64,000 nt of DNA from Amaurobius ferox. Its lineage: Eukaryota > Arthropoda > Arachnida > Araneae > Amaurobiidae. This document shows, piece after piece, positions 33,452 through 44,610 of the stretch. The stretch is taken from contig OX578140.1 in assembly GCA_951213105.1 (NCBI GenBank), positions 123,311,649-123,375,648 of the forward strand, written 5' to 3'. The notes beneath the pieces were generated by a model. That model did not search any database, was not told the DNA's origin, and was given only the letters and a program-made list of their open reading frames with translations. Position 1 is the first letter of the stretch. The number at the start of each line of letters is the position of its first letter. The position numbers and the translations under genes were made by a program.

Positions 33452-35397
33452 TGTCCGGTAGAAAAACTGCATTTTATGATATACTAAAAACATTCTAAAT
33501 CATTCTATCATTCAAAATATTCGAAGTTTGTAAAGTTCATCTAACCTGAAAACTACCTAAAATCTGAAAACATTCTAGAAATATAACTGAATTCTTAAAT
33601 AAACAGAAAGTTGACCTATTGACCAGTTTCCCTACGTGTACAAATATGTACTCCTGTAAAATATAAGAATTGACACTTTCCTAAAAATAAAAATACATTA
33701 AAATAAAAGAAAGAGAGAACACAGATTTTAGGTTTTCAAAAATCTAACGTTTATTAAAATTTAAACTTCATTTTAAAAGAATTTTTAAAACATTTTACAT
33801 CTCATTAACTAAAATCAAACATCTTAAATAATAAAAATAAATGGAATGGCCGGTCGTATAGTGGTAGAAAAAAACGTTAGAATATTAAATTTTAAAGTTA
33901 ACAATAATAAAATTATACAATTATTTATCAAAACTAAAATTTGGGATAAAAGAACATCAGTTAGCCAAAAGGGAATTTAGAACAAAATTTAAAGAACCAC
34001 AGGTTCAGGTGACCTAAAGTATATAGGTCAAAAGGGGTCTTATTTAATGCTAACTCAATAAAACTTTAAAATAGTCCAAAACGACAGAAGCAATTAAAAA
34101 TTAGCATTTAAAAGATATCACCAAGGGTCCAAGAAGAACGGCAGAGATCGGCGGGAGGCAGGCAGAATCACCAAACGTGCTGCAAACCCAGGGAAAACCA
34201 GAAGAGGAAAATCCATGGCACAGGATCTTATTTCTGTCCAGTAGAAATCTGGAAAAACGATCGCTCCACGAATTCCGACTCCACCGGAGATTCTCCAAAT
34301 CAGCCGGACGTCCAGCAATAAACATCATTTCTCCAAGTTGCAGCACCGAACTTCTGACATCAGAACGAAAACCAAAAATATATGTCCGTCTATTGGGCAC
34401 GGAAATATTGATTCCATTCCTCATGTAAAGAGCTGCACAACTCGGGTAAATAAACAAATTGCAACTTCCTCGGCGGACATCGCGGAACATCTTGGATCAA
34501 CATTTAGCAGACAGGAAACTAATTAGCAAGACTGAAGAGGCAGGAGTTCAAAACATCCAGTCCTTATAGACACAACTCTCTCTGACATCAGATGTAACAT
34601 TTTCAGCAGCTCTTGAATGTTTAGATTAAAACTCGGCGGCAGGAATAACAAATAAACAGAGCATAATTAATGAGCCGGGAATAAAATAAAAACGTTCGTT
34701 CCTCAGAACGCACGCCGGATTCGAACTATGGCTCGCGCCGAAGCGCTGAAAAGAACAACTTTAACAGATCACATCTCAGGTTCTAATCAATAAACAGAAG
34801 AGAGCGAAAAAACGCGCGATTTTGCTTATATACTGCGAAACATCGCTGCCACAGATTGTAAACAAAATTATCGATGAACGATAAAATAATTAATGACAGA
34901 CGATTTTAATATTACGGTCAACCAATTAAAAACTCGAAATTTTAAAGAAGAGAAATGGAATTTCAAAGCAGACGAAAATTAAAAAGAAATGAAGTGAAAC
35001 GATTTGGAAATATATGAATTCGGCAATAATTTAAATATGGACGATTCTGAAATATTTAAAAAGCTGAAAATAGAATAAAACCGAAAAACTGCAATGAATT
35101 AACCAATTTTTAACAGAGAGCAATAAATTTGGAATCAAATTAAAGGGAATAAAAAGGGCAATAAATGGAATCACAAATTAGCCAATTTAAATAAATTTAA
35201 ATTGCTAAAACCTAAAAAGAACGAACTTTTGCCGTTTTTAACACAAAACCTATAGAATAGAATATATTTGAACAAAGAATATCAAAAACCTAAACAATTG
35301 GAAAATGAAGAGTGACTATGTAAATAAGACCCCTGAACACATTTAAACAAAAACAAAACCCCTAAAATAATAAAATATCCAAAGGTATAACCCAACA
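33452..35397 (-). mobile_element. LTR element (TG...CA), probable solo LTR
   Basis: On the minus strand it starts TGTTGGGTTATACC (35397) and ends CCGGACA (33452). GGTG lies outside both ends on the plus strand (33448-33451, 35398-35401; a fifth base T also repeats). It has TATATAA at 34832-34826 and an AATAAA-type signal near 33755. No gag/pol domain; the open frames inside are not recognisable. Length 1946 bp is large for a solo LTR but matches a long-R design like the element at 10242. The hAT-2 protein frame resumes across it with one CACC. Confidence 0.75.
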
Positions 35398-36216
35398 GGT
35401 GTAGGCTGCTAACTTGTGTTCTTTCCGAATTTCTGCTTGAACTCCACGGAACTGGCTGGCCATATTAGCTCTACTCCATAGAATCCTTGGCCTCAAAGAT
35501 TTTTAACATTCAGATTTTACTTTTTAAGAGTAGTAAGAATGGTTTGAGCTAATTCTGCCCCAGAAAGATCCGTTACTTCCACAAAAGTTAGAAAGTCTTC
35601 TTTTATTTTATCATTGTGGTAATGTCGCACATACAAGGAGAGTTGCTTACGTCGGGCACAGTCTGTCGTTTCATCAGCTAACACTGAAAAATATTTCGAT
35701 TCATTTACTTGTTCAGCAATCTTGCTCTGGATGATGGATGCGCAACAATCTATAATTTCATTCTGTACGGTATTACTAATAAACATCGCATAGCGAGGTG
35801 AGTTTTCAAAGTGCTTCGCTAAATCGGTGTCTCCTGCTCTTACTCGAAATTTTAACAATTCCCTAAAGTTTCCTTCATTTTCAAGTCCTAAAGATGTCAC
35901 ATCGATTGTACCTGTGTCTCTGCGACCACGAATGCTCATATTTTATCTTCCACAAAATAGAAGACTGTCTATTATAGGTAGTAACCTCTTCCGGTTTTGG
36001 GAAATGGTTTCTCTAACTGATTTATTTAGTTGGACATCAACACTTTCGGCATTTCCTTCCATCACAGATTTGAAACCTGATGCATGTAATAATGCTGTTT
36101 TATGATAATCCTTGGATGAACGTGACCTGCACTCTTCAAGGGCATCTTTGCATTTACAAAGCGGAAGCGTTACTAAGGTGGCAAGCTTTTGCTGTCCTCT
36201 TCCACTTTCTGTTCTA

Positions 36217-36711
36217 TCACAATGGATCCCCAGCCATTGTGGCTTGTGGGGAAATGAAAAAAGTAGGCAATCTGGCAAAGGAGGCATCTCTCATGGACCC
36301 ACCTATGTCGCCTGTTAATTTGAGAAATGTTAAAATTCAAAGTTTCCGAGCAACTGCCAGAAGAGAGCGGGTTGCGGGAAAATCTTGGGAAGGCCTACTG
36401 ACATCTTGTCTTCCAAGAAACCTTCCTCTTGGGGTTTCATCTTTCTGATTGCTGACTGGACATGACTATCTGCAGGCACACTTGCACCGTTTTGGACTCG
36501 CTGACTCTCCTGACTGTATTCTATGTGAGGAAAGTGTTGACATGAATGACAGGCATCTCTGGAGTTGTTCTGCTCTCCAGGATGTCCATACTTCTTACTT
36601 CAAGATGCTCTCCACCCCTGGAGATACTTCGTATTTATATTGGATTGCAAGACTCCTTATGCTCGAGAGGGCAAATGATGAGGGACGTAATTAAAAAAAA
36701 AAAAAAAAAAA
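36217..36711 (+). mobile_element. 5'-truncated LINE with poly(A) tail
   Basis: Flanked by 13-bp direct repeats ACTTTCTGTTCTA (36204-36216 and 36712-36724) and ending in about 20 A. It contains the end of RNase H (QWIPSHCGLWGNE) and the ORF2 Cys/His tail (LADSPDCILCEES...DRHLWSC). Frame breaks at about 36240 and 36446. It inserted into hAT-2 and is dead on arrival. Confidence 0.88.
36449..36694 (+). pseudogene. LINE ORF2 C-terminal fragment
   Basis: 81 codons, MLTGHDYLQAHLHRFGLADS then CILCEESVDMNDRHLWSC, the zinc-binding tail typical of Jockey-type LINE ORF2 proteins. It ends just before the poly(A) run. Confidence 0.75.
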
Positions 36712-36916
36712 ACTTTCTGTTCTACCGAACAAAACGGAAACTTCACAAAATGCACCTTGTTTCGAATGACTGTACGACAGCCATGGAAACTACCAACCAT
36801 TTAGTTTGAAAACACCTTGTTTTTCCTCCTAAAACAAAGAAAAAATAAAATACTATATACTAATTGCAATATAATATATTGGTGGGTGTTCCAAAAGTCT
36901 GTAATATTATTGGTGT

Positions 36917-37191
36917 CAGGACTGGCTTTAGCGTTTACGTCGACTTGGACAAAAATACAAATTGCGGCCCCTTAAACATATACATTTTAAAAATAAATCT
37001 TTTATTTTAAATAAACATCAAATGGCATTGCCTTTAAATTATAATAAAAACGTATATTTAGAAAGAAACATGTAACAAAATTTTCGATCAGTGTCATCGG
37101 AAGATTTGTCAAAACACAACCAAAATGCCGCCCTTTAGATTTGCCACCCCGGACAAATGTCCGGGTTGTTCGCCCCCTAGAGCCGGCCCTG
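36917..37191. mobile_element. hAT-type MITE
   Basis: Ends CAGGACTGGCTTTAG and the complement of CTAGAGCCGGCCCTG (13 of 15 alike). TTGGTGT lies outside both ends (36910-36916, 37192-37198). 275 bp, non-coding. It lies between two N-terminal pieces of the hAT-2 transposase. Confidence 0.75.
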
Positions 37192-37734
37192 TTGGTGTAT
37201 TCCGTATATTTTTAAAACTCTCCCTAGATTTATAAATGAATTTATATCGGTTACCATCATTCTAAATATGGTGTAACAGTTTTGATATTTAATATTTTTA
37301 AATACCTTGAATCACAGCTTTGAATTCATAACCTTTCGTTGGAATCCATGTTTTCATAAAGAAATCTAGTTTTTCCTTGTCATTTAAATTCCTTCCAACA
37401 ACTGCTCCAATATCCATTGCAAGGATACTAAAGGATACTACACTCAAAGGATACTAAAGAGATGGGGTCAAGGTCTCAGAGAAATTAGGAAACTCTGAAA
37501 AAATCGGATACTTACAAAACGGAATTACTATTTTTTTATTGAAAATTATTAAATCTCAATGAGACAAAATTTTGAATAATATTATGTCAAATATACAATT
37601 TTTACCATAGTTTTAGATTTTTCTTTCTTATCTTTTTTCTTCAAAGGAGGAGGGGGGGGGGGGGGGGGCTCTCCGGTCCCCCCTCTAAAACCGTCTTTGA
37701 TAAGGGTCAATTATTTAATATCTGCGATACGTGT

Positions 37735-38095
37735 ATCTTTAGAAAAGTTATAGCCTGTCTGGAGGTTACACAAAATGAAATGTTAAGACTGATTACAGGT
37801 GCAGAAAAAACAACACCTATAGAGGCAATGCTGTTATTAACTAAAAACAAACCAATAGAAGAAATTAGTTGAATATAAAAACCCCACCTTTAAGTGAGAT
37901 AGACATAGGAATTAGACACACAGGTTAATAATTAAGAAGGCAATTCAGATAGAAACGTTAAATTTAGCACAAGTGTAGTTTGAAGAAGCTAACAAGACAT
38001 TCCATAATTCTAATCATTTAACAGCAAAATTCTTCCAATTATATAATTATTCAGGATATGTTTATTGTGATGGAGCTGATTTTCAATGGGTATTT
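37735..38095 (+). pseudogene. LINE ORF2 remnant
   Basis: Reads TQNEMLRLITGAEKTTPIEA then MLLLTKNKPIEEIS, a pattern found between RT and RNase H in Jockey/R1-type LINEs. In other frames FEEANKTFHNSNHLT and YVYCDGADF follow. Several stops. Boundaries are uncertain. Confidence 0.5.
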
Positions 38096-38218
38096 GGCTA
38101 GTATGTTTTTAAATATAGAATTTAAACTTGTAGTCAAAATTCTCTTAAAATTTTTGTAGCACATTGCTATTTTGCCCCTTTTAAATACTCTAAAGCATTA
38201 ATTTTCTTTTCTTTTTAA

Positions 38219-39093
38219 TTTCCTTATATACAATAATGTATAAAGAAAGTATTGTGATGGGGTCGAAAATTCGAATTAGAGTTTTTGAGGGGAGAGCAAG
38301 TTTCAAGCATATCTGATCACGAATCGAACATTTTCGAAGTGATGTCTGTGCGTGTGTGTCAGTGAGTCTGTGGAGACGATAACTGATGAACGAATGAACC
38401 GATTTGAACAAAATTTGGTACAGAAATTACAATCCATGAATCCTGGAAATCTATTAATTTTATATGCAATCAAATGTTCAGAGCCCCCCTCAATTTTCAA
38501 ATGAAATTTTGAAAAAATTATCAAAAAATCAAAACCTCTATTAAAGTTATGCAACTAGATATTTCTTATGTAATTTTTCATTAGAAAATGATTAACATAA
38601 ATTTTAGAATGCTAGCATGAACCGTTCTTAAGATATTGCACATTTTTCAAAAACATTATCAAAATATTATATAAAATAAAAAAAAATTTCCTATTGAGAA
38701 ACATGCTCACTTTTCACATGTAATATCATGCGATAAATTTGGTGACATCATTCTCGTGGATCTAGCTCGCTCCATTCATGAAAATAGATACTTTGAGTAA
38801 TACTTTTGCATTTGAATGCCAATAGTCATTTATCTGCTATAAGAATAAATTATTTTTCCTTCCATAACGCTTGGCCAGATTTTGGCAGAATGTTGCCAAC
38901 TGGGCGATTTTTTTAAATTTTACCAAATTAAAGAAAATCTCGCCAAATGGATAAAAATGATGCTAAATCAATGATAATAACGACTAATTGACAAAAATTC
39001 AATATCTTGGAAAAAATACATGTATCTACTATAAGAACAACCTATTTTGTTTTTACTGTAAAAGTCGTAAATACATTGCATTATATAAGGAAA
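38219..39093. mobile_element. MITE-like element (family M), copy 1
   Basis: Terminal inverted 12-mers TTTCCTTATATA (38219-38230) and TATATAAGGAAA (39082-39093). It shares AATGTATA..GAAAGTATTG, GGTCGAAAATTCG and GTCTGTG(C)GTGTG with the copy at 60363-61088. No coding capacity. Confidence 0.6.
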
Positions 39094-39801
39094 GGCATTT
39101 TTTTATATTATTGTTGCTTTTTTCATTTTAATCATTATTTTTTATTTTAATCTTAAACTTTTAATATTTCCTTTTTGTTCCAATTTTTAATAAAATTTTT
39201 TTTTAAATGACTAAACAGTAGCAAGATTTGAGAATGCAGGATAGCTTCTTTCAATATATTGTGGAAAATCTGATAATGCACTAAAATATTATGATACTGT
39301 ATAAAATTTCAGATTTAAAAAATATAAGAGCCTTTAATAATAAAAAATTGCTAGGAATTTTAATGTGATATTGTAATCAGATTTTTTTTTATTTATTTTA
39401 AATCTGAATCATTTATAATATTTAACAAATGTCTACAAATGTAAGTGATTAAATTTAAATATATAGCAAGTGTAATAAGTAAAGAACATGTCATTTTTAA
39501 ATGTTTAGTTATATGAGAAACATAAGGAAAGTCACATTGAATTGAATTTATTTTTTTATTATCTAGCTTTAAATTTATACATAATTTTGGAATAACTCAA
39601 TTCTCTAAATATTCAACAAGAACAATTAAATCATCAAAACTTATCAGTAAAACTAAATAAAAAATTCAGCAAAAAAGCCAACAAAATGTAATGAATTTTC
39701 TTTTTTAGCTATATCAAATTTAAACTCCTCTTATTTTTCCTATAAAAAAAATGAGACTCAATATTTTTTTTTTATTTTATACATTAACTTACATATTGAA
39801 G

Positions 39802-39839
<38 letters not shown>

Positions 39840-40029
39840 TCTTAATAACATTGCTTTCACTAAAGTTGCTATTATACTATCTCAACTTAATTTCAAACTT
39901 ATGTATTTTTTAAACTAAAGTATGAAGTTAAAATTTTCAGGATTTTCATGGTTCTAGTTGATAAACTTTTATGCCAACTTTCGTTAAAATCTAAGTTGGT
40001 GGGCTTTATTTTTGAAGGGGGAAAAAAAA
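39094..40029. other. Non-coding AT-rich stretch
   Basis: Contains an A-run of about 27 at 39809-39835. No gene. Confidence 0.5.
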
Positions 40030-40054
40030 CTGGATGATTTGACATGAAATGACC
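40030..40054 (-). repeat. Right arm of a 25-bp inverted repeat (partner at 22631-22655)
   Basis: The minus strand reads GGTCATTTCATGTCAAATCA then TCCAG, 23 of 25 identical to the left arm. Confidence 0.55.
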
Positions 40055-40069
40055 TAGATGTAATCTATC

Positions 40070-40303
40070 TATCTTATCTATGGCTAAAAATGTACCTAGT
40101 GTTGCCCGGGATTTAAGATGCAAACCTCTGATAAAAACTACACTGGAACTTAAAACAAATTTGCTAAAAGCAAAGAACGTTTTAACAATACACTTGCTTA
40201 TAACAAAATAAAATAAAAACTGTTGCGTAGGCATACATATGGCTACACCACAACTGCTCATCTTAAATTCTTGGCAACGTCAGGTATGTTTTCTAGTATT
40301 GTA
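40070..40303 (+). mobile_element. Helitron-like 3' portion
   Basis: Shares CTACACTGGAACT, AAAGAACGTTTTAACAATA and CTTGCTTATAACAAA with 22085-22170. It ends with a worn hairpin (TTGGCAACGTCAGG) and CTAGT. Confidence 0.5.
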
Positions 40304-41785
40304 ATAAAAAAAGGATTAACCGAGAAACATATTCTGGTGAAATACAAGTTATACTTATTTGAAATTTAAAAAATTATAATTAAATATGGATGAAAAGAAT
40401 GTTTCTAAATTCATTTATATGAGACTGAGATCAGGCAAACAGTCTGTTTATTACATAATTAAAAAATTTTCTTAAATCACATGTAATTGTTAGGTACAAA
40501 AAGGCTTATTTATTTTTATTTAACTTAAACTATTTTTAATAAAGTTTGTTTATTTATTTATTGTTTCTTTTTATTAACTCTTTTCAATAACTTGTTTGAT
40601 ACCTATTAAGTGTTTTTAATTTATACTAATAATGTTTCTTTTAAATTCCTATTCTTACTGTATGGCCTGTGAACATCCATGGTCGTTTTTCCAGATACAT
40701 TTCAACACCTTTTTAAACTCTAAATTTCACTTACCTTAAATATATATATCAATAATGCACAGCCAAAAACACAAAAAGAATCACAAGCAATTCATGATAA
40801 ACTAAACTAACTTTTATTGTGAAACAATTTAAAACTTCCAAAAATTTCACATTTTTCCTTAAATTCTCAAACTTTCATATTTTAAAGCCTTAAAATATTT
40901 AGAAAATTTGTGGTAGTACATTGCATTACCCTAAAAAAGAAAACAACAATTAAAACCCAGAAAAAAAATTTAAACCCGAATCAAAACACACCCAGTTATC
41001 AATGTAAATCCCAGGTTTAGATTCCGCTCTGGTTTGAAGTCCAGAGTTTGGTCTGTCTGGAAAAGCTGTCCACAAAAATGTTAAATGTTAACCCCCAAAA
41101 TAATAAAAACAAACACAAACTGTAAACAATAAAATTACAAATGATCAAAATTCAAAATAATAAAAAAAGAAACACCAAATAGTAAAATGTAAAATCCCAA
41201 TTTATACAAGTAGCAAAATATTATTCTCTAAGGTAAAAAAAAAATGAAGCTGCCTGTGTCAAAAATAAATTCACAACAATTAAAAGGATTAAAATGCCAA
41301 ACAGATTCCCAGCCTCAACTTCTTCTATTATAAAATAACTAGCCAAATATCCGTTGGAAATCAACGGTTTCGTAATAAGCAACCCCCCGAATAATGTAAA
41401 TTTTTGAATAATTTGAGTTTCACATTTAATTGGCAAATCGAATAATTTGATGTGCAGAAACTTTTAAAGAAGAAAATATTGGAAAACTTAAATTGCACTT
41501 TATCCTTTCAAACTATCTTCCTTTACACAAAATTAAAGTCTCTATCTCATCCCGAAGCATGCTATTTTATCATTTCCCCATTCGACCGTCTTTCTGTGGA
41601 GCACAGCCATAAATGGACATTTAGGAAAAACTTTATTCGCCTTGGCTTTTTTATCAGATGACTGGCCCATACACCAAATATCAAACCTCTATCATATTTA
41701 AAAGGGAGCATGTATAACTTATTCGAAAAATCGAACATTTTGGTATGTAGCACCCTCTAAAGTAAATAATTTTTGAATAGCTTTT
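40304..41785. other. Non-coding or unassigned stretch
   Basis: No gene supported. The 41450-41700 frame on the minus strand (FDFSNKLYMLPFKYDRGLIF) is not recognised. Confidence 0.4.
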
Positions 41786-42433
41786 CTATATTTTTTTTTC
41801 AAATTCTTCTTTTGTTAAAGAACCATAAATTTCTCTTATAATCTGTTGAATTTCTCTAAGTCCAAAGAATATAATATAATTACAGTTTATTCTTATATCT
41901 TTAGGTGTAGAATAGTATGATTAAGACAAATAAATTATAGAAGTATTTTTATGTCTCCCCATATAAAACAATTCTTTTTATTTCATTTTGATTTTCCTCA
42001 GCTATACAATCATCATATATGATTAGATTTATATTTTCGGGTTCCAAGTCATCTAGAGTAATAAAGTCTTCTAAATTAGTAGCAATTGTAAATTCTCTTT
42101 TCTCATATTTTTTAAATTCTTTTAATAATGTGTTCTTTACATCTTTACTTATTTTTTTAGTTTTAATAATATCTTCTCCTTCTATACCATCAAACATTGT
42201 AAATTTTATAATAACATCTTCATAATAATCTAAATTTTTTGTGCATATATGGAGTGCATCAAAATTTAAAGGACCTATGCCTTTTTCAAAACCAAACAAA
42301 AAATTATATGTTAAATTGAATTTACCTGAACCTGATTTTTTAGTCATTAAAAGTCTGGATGAATAGGTAAAATAGGATTTTGGTTAGAATCTATAAATCT
42401 ACTTCCGTTTATATAATTTTTTACTATACTCAT
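41786..42433 (-). pseudogene. Packaging ATPase (FtsK/A32-like) pseudogene
   Basis: The start ATG at 42433 is preceded on the minus strand by CTAAATAA. The P-loop region reads KSGSGKFN (Walker A, with F where the family has T/S). Walker B is INLIIYDDC. A later stretch RHKNTSIIYL then YYSTPKDIRINCNYI is typical of Polinton/adintovirus genome-packaging ATPases. One frameshift lies between the N-terminal residues and the P-loop (near 42350), another near 41950, and an in-frame TAA lies soon after. About 215 codons in total, near the usual size. The product would translocate DNA into capsids; this copy cannot be translated whole. Confidence 0.82.
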
Positions 42434-42444
42434 TTATTTAGAAG

Positions 42445-42535
42445 GTATTTTTACAGAGCGTAAATTTATTTTTACAGTATGTAAATTTATTTTTACAAGG
42501 AGTAAATTTATTTTTACAGCATGTAAAAATCAACC
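42445..42535. promoter_or_regulatory. Divergent intergenic region with three 21-bp repeats
   Basis: GTAAATTTATTTTTACANNNN occurs three times in exact 21-bp steps (42460, 42481, 42502), with half units at both borders. The core GTAAA...TTTAC is itself palindromic. It lies between the ATPase start (minus) and the next gene (plus), so a shared promoter/operator or replication-related role is plausible. That is inference. Confidence 0.75.
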
Positions 42536-42542
42536 TAAATAA

Positions 42543-43397
42543 ATGAATGAATTAGAAAGAGAAAGAGAAAGAAAATTAGAACAAGAAAGAATAAATGCTA
42601 TAAAAGTTATAAAATTAGAAAAGGAAAGACAAGTATATAATGAAAGCGAATATAAAAAGAAATTAGGTATTCAAGAAGAATTATATGAGTTTCATAATCC
42701 CATAATAAAAGAAATGAAAGAACAAGATATAAATAGAAAAGAAGAATTAAATAAAATAACAGATGCTATTGATAATATATCACATTCTCAGTTGGAATAT
42801 TCGTTAGAGTCCTCTAGAATTATTCCTAGGTTAAAATACGATGATAGTTTAGAGAAAATGTTTACAGAAAAAGGATCAAAAGGTATTCAAAACTATACCT
42901 CATCTAAATTATGATTTGAATAAAGCATTTGATACTCATTTTTTTAAAAAGGCTTTAAATTACCTAGTGAACTTGACTATGAAAATGTGGAAACATTGAA
43001 GGATGTTGTAAAAAAGGCACTAGAAGTAAAAAATGAACCTATAGTGACTAAAAGACATGCGGCATCACTTTTAAAAAGGTCAAAAGATGAAGAAATACTA
43101 AAAACAAATAAAGAAATTGTACGGAACAACCATATTTTTCTTCAATTTAAATTATATATAAAGAAATTAAATTCTATTATAGATTTAATAGAACCACCTT
43201 CCAAGAAATATGGAGGAGGTATCTCAAGAGATAATTTACAAGTTTTATTAAATAAATATGCTCAAATGAGATCAAAAGGAAATAAAGCTGTAAAATTACA
43301 TAATCATATAGCTATTTTAACAGATTTATTATATAAAAATGGCGATATATCAAAAAAAGAAATTATGCAAATTTATGAAAAATTCCTCTTTAAATAA
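42543..43397 (+). pseudogene. Adintovirus-type coiled-coil protein, two frame slips
   Basis: The ATG at 42543 follows CCTAAATAA. Residues 1-40 are a Lys/Glu-rich coiled coil (NELERERERKLEQERINAI). The first frame ends at 42914. The sense text shifts frame near 42890 (PHLNYDLNKAF) and shifts back at a T-run near 42940, after which FKLPSELDYENVETLKDVV and the C-terminal domain (RHAASLLKR, EPPSKKYGGGISRDNLQVLL) run to TAA at 43395. The two slips cancel in frame. About 285 residues in all. Function not recognised. It is next to the X-like gene and shares its start motif; a structural virion component is a guess. Confidence 0.65.
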
Positions 43398-43735
43398 ATG
43401 AGTAATTATATAGAAAATGAAGTTCATTTCAGCGAAGGACAGATTGATAAATTAAAATCTGCTTTAAGAAATGGAGAAGAAATAACATTACAAATAGATA
43501 CATCTAAAACTCCTAATTATAATATGTACAGGACTAAAACACAAATTAATCAACTTAATAAAGGAAAAAGAATTACTATAAGTAAGACTCTATTAAAGAA
43601 AAATGGAGGTTTTCTGCCTTTTTTAATTCCTATTTTAGCATCTTTAGGTCTGGGAGCAGCTAGTGGAGCTACAGGTTAGGGTACTAAAAAAGTATTGGAT
43701 AAAATATCTGGATCAGGTCATCCTAAAAAAAAAAA
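43398..43735 (+). pseudogene. Small virion-like protein with hydrophobic segment and basic tail
   Basis: The ATG at 43398 abuts the preceding stop (TAAATG). It reads an N-terminal acidic part, TKTQINQLNKGKRITISK, then GGFLPFLIPILASLGLGAAS, a glycine-flanked hydrophobic helix. TAG at 43677 interrupts; the same frame goes on with GHPKKKKKSWG. The combination recalls small adenovirus-type core/membrane-active virion proteins (X or VI-like) found in Polintons. The assignment is by pattern, with moderate confidence. Confidence 0.6.
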
Positions 43736-43742
43736 AAAATCT

Positions 43743-44336
43743 TGGGGGAAAAGGGTATTTCAGAATTGGGAATATCAGACGAAATGATTGAAAAAAATAT
43801 GAAAAAGGATTTAGAGATGTATTTACTTCAGATTTATTATCTAAACAGATAAGAAAATTTGAAAATGGAATCATTAAATTAGATATATCAACAGGTCCAG
43901 GAACTCATTGGGTTTGTTATTATAATGCTCCTAAACATAAATTTATAGAATAGTTTGATCCTTTCGGTAAACCAGGTTTTTTTACAACAACCGACATCTG
44001 TTAAATGTGGTTTATTTTGTATGAAATATATAACTGAAAGAAATAAAGGTAATTCTCTGGCAAATGTAATATATACACAGGCACGATACCCACTTCCCCT
44101 ACCACCAACCTCTCGGAAGGACTTACAGACCCACATGCTTAACGTGATCGTACTCTGCGTGAACACGGCGGCAGTTTTGGAAGTGGTGAGAATTGAAGCC
44201 GGGCCTACTGAGAGCAATTCCTGCACGCAAACCACTGGGCTACCATGCCCTTATAAATGATTGTAGACTTCATGAAGAAAATTATAAAATGCATTTTCCT
44301 AAAAATGATTATAATTTATTTATGAGAAATTTTTAG
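43743..44336 (+). pseudogene. Adenovirus-type cysteine protease (C5-like), interrupted by SINE
   Basis: Pieces in shifting frames give GISDEMIEKNM, then LDISTGPGTHWVCYYN (catalytic His in THW, about 43904), FDPFG (about 43958; Asp position) and SVKCGLFCMKYI (nucleophile region CG, about 44006). These are the hallmarks of the C5/Ulp1-like maturation proteases of adenoviruses and Polintons. A TAG replaces a codon just before FDPFG, and there are frame shifts at about 43800 and 43970. A minus-strand SINE (44085-44250) splits the C-terminus, which resumes with HEENYKMHFPKNDYN. In the intact family it cleaves virion proteins. This copy is dead. Confidence 0.85.
44085..44250 (-). repeat. tRNA-derived SINE copy (C)
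   Basis: The minus strand reads GGTAGCCCAGTGGTTTGCGT, a B-box-like GCTTCAATTCTCACC, then GTACGATCACGTTAAGCATG and TCCTTCCGAGAGG, matching copies B and D. It lacks the distal tail. It is inserted in the protease gene. Confidence 0.85.
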
Positions 44337-44610
44337 ATGCTGGTTTAAATAACATCAATTCAGAAACAGGATGTATGGTAGATTATACGAATTTTGGTAA
44401 ATTATATCCTATTATATGTTTTGATCTATCTAAACATGTAAACTATATAAATGTATTAAGCAATTTAAGAATTACAAATGATTATACTTTAAGAAATAAT
44501 ACATAAACAGATTTTGCTTTTTATTATATTTTAAAAGATCGTAGAAAATGTTCTCTAAATATGAAGGCTCAAACCATTGAAATGTTTTCCATTTTGAGTT
44601 AGTCATATTT
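44337..44610 (+). pseudogene. Capsid-like C-terminal remnant (unassigned)
   Basis: Frame fragments GCMVDYTNFGKLYPIICFDL, NVLSNLRITNDYTLRNN and DFAFYYILKDRRK appear before the fibre-like gene. Position and beta-strand-rich text suggest the tail of a jelly-roll structural protein, but no family motif allows naming. In-frame TAA near 44505. Confidence 0.35.

Larger units (their letters stand above)
26202..37420 (-). pseudogene. hAT-2 transposase (ZMYM1 / 52-kDa-repressor-like), split by four insertions
   Basis: Read from high to low coordinates, the pieces make one transposase. About 37420-37310 holds KLDFFMKTWIPTKGYEF; 36910-36715 is worn. Then 36216-35402 has QQKLATLVTLPL (TTF-type region), FSVLADETTDCARRKQLS and ANMASQFRGVQAEIRKEH. 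Next, 33447-32799 has CASHSLNLSLCK, with an internal stop and a 163-bp duplication, and 27074-26202 has TPEEYYRQ, VTTATAERSFSTLRRLKTWL and NIHREISL. The gaps hold MITE 36917-37191, LINE 36217-36711, LTR element 33452-35397 and LOA LINE 27075-32786. Frames resume across the two largest gaps when one copy of the target duplication is counted. Stops and frameshifts add to the damage. The outer ends of the hAT were not resolved. Confidence 0.85.

Noticed and set aside
33452..35397. Protein genes inside the LTR element (66-129 codon frames)
   Set aside because: Overlapping frames in a GC-richer leader without retroviral or other motifs.
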